From Oscillospiraceae bacterium (GTDB lineage: Bacteria; Bacillota; Clostridia; Oscillospirales; CAG-272): a stretch of 64,000 bases of DNA. A program made the position numbers and the translations under genes. The notes beneath the pieces were generated by a model, which was not told where the DNA came from, did not search any database, and was given only the letters and a program-made list of their open reading frames with translations. The stretch is taken from NCBI GenBank assembly GCA_015064185.1, contig SVSS01000003.1:1-64000 (forward strand), written 5' to 3'. Below are positions 59,860-64,000 of this stretch, one piece after another; the first letter of the stretch is position 1, and each line of letters begins with the position of its first letter.

Positions 59860-60441
59860 TTAAATTTTCTCTACCGCTGCTTTGTATTCCTCAAAGGTGG
59901 CAATTACGTTAAGGGCGGCAAGCAGGGCATTGGGGGTCATGTCGGTGGGCAGGGCAAAGTGCGCGGCAAGTGCTGCGCGGCGCGCCGTTGCATTCTCGCA
60001 TCCCGTTAGGCGATCCTCAAAGAAATCGACCTTGGATATGGGGCGCGCAGTGTTGCGTATCTTGCCATCCGAAAGTGGTTTTAAAAGCTCATACAAAAGC
60101 AGGGTATCCTGCCCCTCAACGCCAAGAAGCCCTTCTGCAGAGGGTGCTTGCTTGCGCTTTTCCGTACCCTTTTTTTGCGGTACGTATAGCGGAATAATGC
60201 GCTCTTTTGGTATCGCTGTGCCGATGTGTGCGCGAATGAGCTTGCCTGCCCCATCGGGGTCGGTCAACACCACAATGGGGGTTTTGGCAGCAAGGGCGCG
60301 CAGCAGCGCCAGCTTTTCCTTTTTTTTGAAAATACCAAACCCCTCGGTGGTCAGGATCTGCCCCTCCATCACGGCAAGAAGCCGCAGGCGGTCGTATTTT
60401 CCTTCTACTACCACGGGGTAGGGGATCTTTAGCTTTTCCAT
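59860..60441 (-). CDS. rnmV: Toprim-domain ribonuclease M5-like protein
   Basis: VVVEGKYDRLRLL, VVLTDPDGAGKLIRAHI. Confidence 0.82.
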   Translation of the reverse strand: MEKLKIPYPVVVEGKYDRLRLLAVMEGQILTTEGFGIFKKKEKLALLRALAAKTPIVVLTDPDGAGKLIRAHIGTAIPKERIIPLYVPQKKGTEKRKQAPSAEGLLGVEGQDTLLLYELLKPLSDGKIRNTARPISKVDFFEDRLTGCENATARRAALAAHFALPTDMTPNALLAALNVIATFEEYKAAVEKI

Positions 60442-60456
60442 TGTTTTGTACCCTCT

Positions 60457-61275
60457 TTAAAAAATCAAAGTAAGAAGCACGGCAATGCCGAGGAGAATGC
60501 GGTAAACACCAAAGGCGAAAAAGGTGTGGCGACGTACGAAATCGGTCAAAAAGCGAAGTGCCGCAAGCGAAACGAGGAAGGCTGTGAGCGTGCCAACACC
60601 GAGAATCAGCCATTCGGTTGGAGCGAGTCTGCCCCCCGAAAGGAAAAATTTTGTCACCTTCAGCACCCCCGCGCCCGCCATGGTGGGTAGGCCCAGAAAA
60701 AAGGAAAAAAGTGCTGAAACGGGGCGAGAAATGCCAAGTAAAAGACCCCCGAGGATCGTTGCGCCCGAGCGCGAGGTGCCCGGGATGAGTGATAGCACTT
60801 GAAAGGCGCCGATCTTTAGTGCATCGGCATACCCAATGTCGCCCACGTGGTGTATGCGGGGGAGCGCTTGGCGGCGCTCGATCGCCAAAAACAAAACGCC
60901 GTAAGCAATGAGAGAAACGGCTACCGTTAGTGGGTTAAACAGCAAGCTGTTGATGAGATCGTCAAAGAGGAGCCCGATGATAGCGGCGGGGAGCGTTGCA
61001 ACAAGGATCTTGCCCCACAACGCAAGGCACGCGCGGCGCGCCTCAGCATTCTTTCCCCTTAAAAAGGGGCAAAGGGTACTGAAAAACAGCACCCCGACGG
61101 CAGACATGGCGCCAAGCTGTATCACCACCTCAAACAACTCAAAAAAGTCGTCGTCAAGCGTTACGGGCAAAAAATGCCGCAACAAAATAATGTGCCCTGT
61201 TGAGGAAACGGGCAGCCACTCTGTCACGCCCTCCAATATACCAAAGCATAGGGCAAGCAATATCGCGTAAAGCAC
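60457..61275 (-). CDS. uppP: undecaprenyl-diphosphatase
   Basis: GVTEWLPVSSTGHIIL, SLIPGTSRSGATILGGLLLGI. Confidence 0.96.
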   Translation of the reverse strand: MLYAILLALCFGILEGVTEWLPVSSTGHIILLRHFLPVTLDDDFFELFEVVIQLGAMSAVGVLFFSTLCPFLRGKNAEARRACLALWGKILVATLPAAIIGLLFDDLINSLLFNPLTVAVSLIAYGVLFLAIERRQALPRIHHVGDIGYADALKIGAFQVLSLIPGTSRSGATILGGLLLGISRPVSALFSFFLGLPTMAGAGVLKVTKFFLSGGRLAPTEWLILGVGTLTAFLVSLAALRFLTDFVRRHTFFAFGVYRILLGIAVLLTLIF

Positions 61276-61390
61276 AGACGTATACTCCTTTCTTCATATA
61301 AGGTAAACGTCTGTTGTTTTATTCCCAATGTGTGAAGCGGGAGGGGAAGCCCCTCCCCTACATTTTAAGATTGATGGCAAGAAAGCGCCA

Positions 61391-62659
61391 TCAATCCTTC
61401 TTTTTGCCGCCCTCGCGCCGTATCATTGCGGCATAGGCGGCGGCTGCTTGCTCGGTTTTGTTATCTCCGTAAACATAGTATTTTTTGCCCTTCAGGTCAT
61501 CGGGCAGATACTGCTGCTTTACATAGTGATAGGTGTAGTCGTGTGGGTAACGGTAGCCCTTAAACAGCGGCGATTGCAGGTGCGTTGGGGCGGTAACGCC
61601 AAGCCCGCGTTCTACGTCCTCACGTGCTGCGGCAACTGCGAGATACGCCGAATTGGATTTCGGTGCCGTGGCAAGCAAAAGCGCCGCGTTTGCAAGGGGG
61701 ATCTGTGCCTCGGGGAAGCCAAGCTCCTTTGCGCTTTCACAGCAGGCGCGCACAATGGCGGCAGCCTGCGGATAGGCAAGCCCCACATCCTCGCTGGCAA
61801 TGACCTGTAAGCGGCGGCAAAGGGAGATCAGGTCGCCTGTTGCCACTAATTTTGCTACATAAAAGGCGGTGGCATCGGGGTCAGAGCCGCGAATGGATTT
61901 TTGCAGGCAGGACAAAAGATCGTAGTGCGTGTCGTCGTTTGCGTTTCCTACTTTCGCGTGAAAGCTTTCGATATGCTCGCGCAAAATGGCACACGTGTCG
62001 GTGTTTTTCTCGCCACTCTCGGTCGCACTCGCCGCAAAATAGCCGTTTTCAAGGAGTCCGATGCCGCGACGCACATCGCCGCCAACTGCCGATGCTACAA
62101 AGGAAAGCGTTTCATCGTCTGCCGTAACGTGGGTGCCGTTGTCGGCATTGAGCTTTGCCAGCGCGCGTGAAAGGGCGGGAACCATTTCGGCGGGGGCAAC
62201 GGGCTTGAACTCAAACAGAGAAGAGCGTGAGATGATCGCGTTATAAATGTAAAAATGGGGATTTTCCGTGGTAGAGGCAATCAGCGTCACGCGCCCGTCC
62301 TCCATGTATTCAAGGAGCGCTTGCTGCTGCTTGCGGTTGAAATATTGGATCTCATCAAGATAGAGCAGCACGCCCCCCGAACCAAACACGTTGTTGGTTT
62401 CGCTAAGGACCTCCTTGACCTCGGCAAGCGTTGCCGAGGTGCAGTTAAAGCGGCGAAAGAGCATCCCCGATCTTGCCGCAATGATTGCGGCAGCGGTGGT
62501 TTTACCCGTGCCGGGAGGGCCAAAGAAGATCATATTTGTCACGCGCCCGCTTTCCACCATGCGGCGCACCACGCCACGCGGCCCAAAGAGGTGCGTTTGC
62601 CCCACAATGGTATCAAAGCTGTCGGGGCGCAGAATGTCGGCTAACTGTTCGTTTCTCAT
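61391..62659 (-). CDS. rarA: replication-associated recombination protein A
   Basis: FFGPPGTGKTTAAAIIA, LYLDEIQYFNRKQQQALLEYMEDGRV. Confidence 0.94.
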   Translation of the reverse strand: MRNEQLADILRPDSFDTIVGQTHLFGPRGVVRRMVESGRVTNMIFFGPPGTGKTTAAAIIAARSGMLFRRFNCTSATLAEVKEVLSETNNVFGSGGVLLYLDEIQYFNRKQQQALLEYMEDGRVTLIASTTENPHFYIYNAIISRSSLFEFKPVAPAEMVPALSRALAKLNADNGTHVTADDETLSFVASAVGGDVRRGIGLLENGYFAASATESGEKNTDTCAILREHIESFHAKVGNANDDTHYDLLSCLQKSIRGSDPDATAFYVAKLVATGDLISLCRRLQVIASEDVGLAYPQAAAIVRACCESAKELGFPEAQIPLANAALLLATAPKSNSAYLAVAAAREDVERGLGVTAPTHLQSPLFKGYRYPHDYTYHYVKQQYLPDDLKGKKYYVYGDNKTEQAAAAYAAMIRREGGKKKD

Positions 62660-63927
62660 AGGAGCGCCTCCCCCTTATCGTCGCCTGCACGCAGAATGTC
62701 GCCCTCTGCGGCGGCAAAGGGCAGACGGGCGTAAAAGACCATCAACGGGTGCGGCGCGCTTTCAATGGGGGTGCCCGCCTCATCGTAAAGCTCGGTGATC
62801 CTGCAGGGCATACCTACCTTGCCGGGCGTGAGGAGCTCGGCGCTATCACCAAGGGAGAGCTTGTTGCGTTGGCGGAAGCGGCAAAGCACACCTGCCGCAT
62901 TCTCTTTTTCAAGGCTCGCAGGCGGGTCAATTTGCTCGATCGCCGCGGCAAAATATGCCTTCTCGCGGATATAGCCGGGGTCGCGGCAGAGCTGTGCTTC
63001 CTCTCGCACGTCATCAAACCAATAGCCCGTGCAGTATTCGCGGTGCGAAACGCTTTCCACCTCGCGGTAGAGTGCCTCATCAAAGATGTATCCCTGCGGG
63101 TCCCTCTGATAGGCGTCGATCGCCATGCGGTAGGCGTTTGTAATGACTGCCGTGTAGTAGGCACTCTTCATGCGCCCCTCGATCTTAAAGGAGGAAACAC
63201 CCGCCTTTATCAGCTCGGGCACGTGGCGCAGCATGCACATATCCTTTGAGGACATGACAAAGGTGCCGTTCTCGTTTTCAATGATGGGCAGGTGCTCATC
63301 GGGGCGCTTTTCCTCTACGATGGTGTAATTCCAGCGGCAGGGCTGTGTGCACGCGCCGCGGTTGGCATCGCGCCCGGTAAACTGATTGGAAAGCATGCAG
63401 CGCCCACTGTAGGATACACACATGGAGCCGTGCACAAATGCCTCAAGCTCGATCTCGGGGTCAAGTGCTTCTCTGATGGCGCGCACCTCGCGAAGCGTGA
63501 GCTCCCTTGCCAGCACCAAGCGCTTAGCACCAAGTGCCGCCCACGCCTTTGCCGCGGCAGGGCTCACAATGCTCGACTGCGTGGAGATATGCAGCTCCAT
63601 ATCGGGCAAAAGCTCGCGCACGGTGGAAAAAACGCCAAGGTCGGTGACGATCATGGCATCGATCCCCACACCCGCAAGCCCCGAAAGATAGGAGCGCAGA
63701 CGGGGGTACTCGCCACCGTGCGGCATGGTGTTGACGGTAAGGTAGAGCTTTTTGCCACGCGCGTGCACGTATTCTGCTGCTGCGGCAAGCTCCTCATCGG
63801 TAAAGTTGTCGGCAGCGGAGCGCATGCCAAATCCCTTGCCCGCAAGATACACCGCATCCGCACCAAAGCGGAGCGCCGCGCGCAGCTTTTCCATATTTCC
63901 CGCAGGGGAGAGCAGTTCCACAGCCAT
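62656..63927 (-). CDS. peptidase U32 family protein
   Basis: ELLSPAGNMEKLRAALRFGADAVYLAGKGFGMR; YSGRCMLSNQFTGRDANRGACTQPCRW. Confidence 0.95.
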   Translation of the reverse strand: MAVELLSPAGNMEKLRAALRFGADAVYLAGKGFGMRSAADNFTDEELAAAAEYVHARGKKLYLTVNTMPHGGEYPRLRSYLSGLAGVGIDAMIVTDLGVFSTVRELLPDMELHISTQSSIVSPAAAKAWAALGAKRLVLARELTLREVRAIREALDPEIELEAFVHGSMCVSYSGRCMLSNQFTGRDANRGACTQPCRWNYTIVEEKRPDEHLPIIENENGTFVMSSKDMCMLRHVPELIKAGVSSFKIEGRMKSAYYTAVITNAYRMAIDAYQRDPQGYIFDEALYREVESVSHREYCTGYWFDDVREEAQLCRDPGYIREKAYFAAAIEQIDPPASLEKENAAGVLCRFRQRNKLSLGDSAELLTPGKVGMPCRITELYDEAGTPIESAPHPLMVFYARLPFAAAEGDILRAGDDKGEALL

Positions 63928-64000
63928 AAGAGTCACCCTTCCAAAAGCAAATTTATACTTCCTTAATTATAGTCCATTTTTTATTTCCTGTCAAGAAAGA

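Overview
64-kb chromosomal window from a Firmicutes (probably Clostridia) genome, built around the replication-origin region. Left to right: MATE/radC/PTS-IIC; copA; dnaA, a putative oriC, dnaN-recF-remB-gyrB-gyrA; a minus-strand block (acyl-CoA ligase, serS, spo0J/parB, soj/parA, four perfect parS sites, noc-like parB, rsmG, mnmG); ACT and PFL proteins; split transketolase; mscS, aspS, holA, a stand-alone GMP-synthase ATP-PPase; ABC exporters; an RR-ABC-permease-permease-HK operon; spoIIE; tcdA; a Ca2+-type P-ATPase with a probable yybP-ykoY (Mn2+) riboswitch; rnmV-like, uppP, rarA and a U32 peptidase. No tRNA, rRNA, CRISPR array or phage was seen. I found no clearly new multi-gene system. 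The most interesting signals are non-coding: (1) a B. subtilis-like origin unwinding layout with a uniform TTTTNCACA DnaA-box variant; (2) a second cluster of the same boxes 22 kb away; (3) four perfect parS sites next to a ParB that carries the Noc-type specificity residues; (4) a ~278-bp cloverleaf-like element with 24-bp perfect terminal inverted repeats at a synteny break upstream of mnmG; (5) a riboswitch/terminator leader on a P-type ATPase; (6) families of interspersed palindromes, one showing compensatory base changes. All calls come from reading sequence and the supplied ORF translations; no database search was run.
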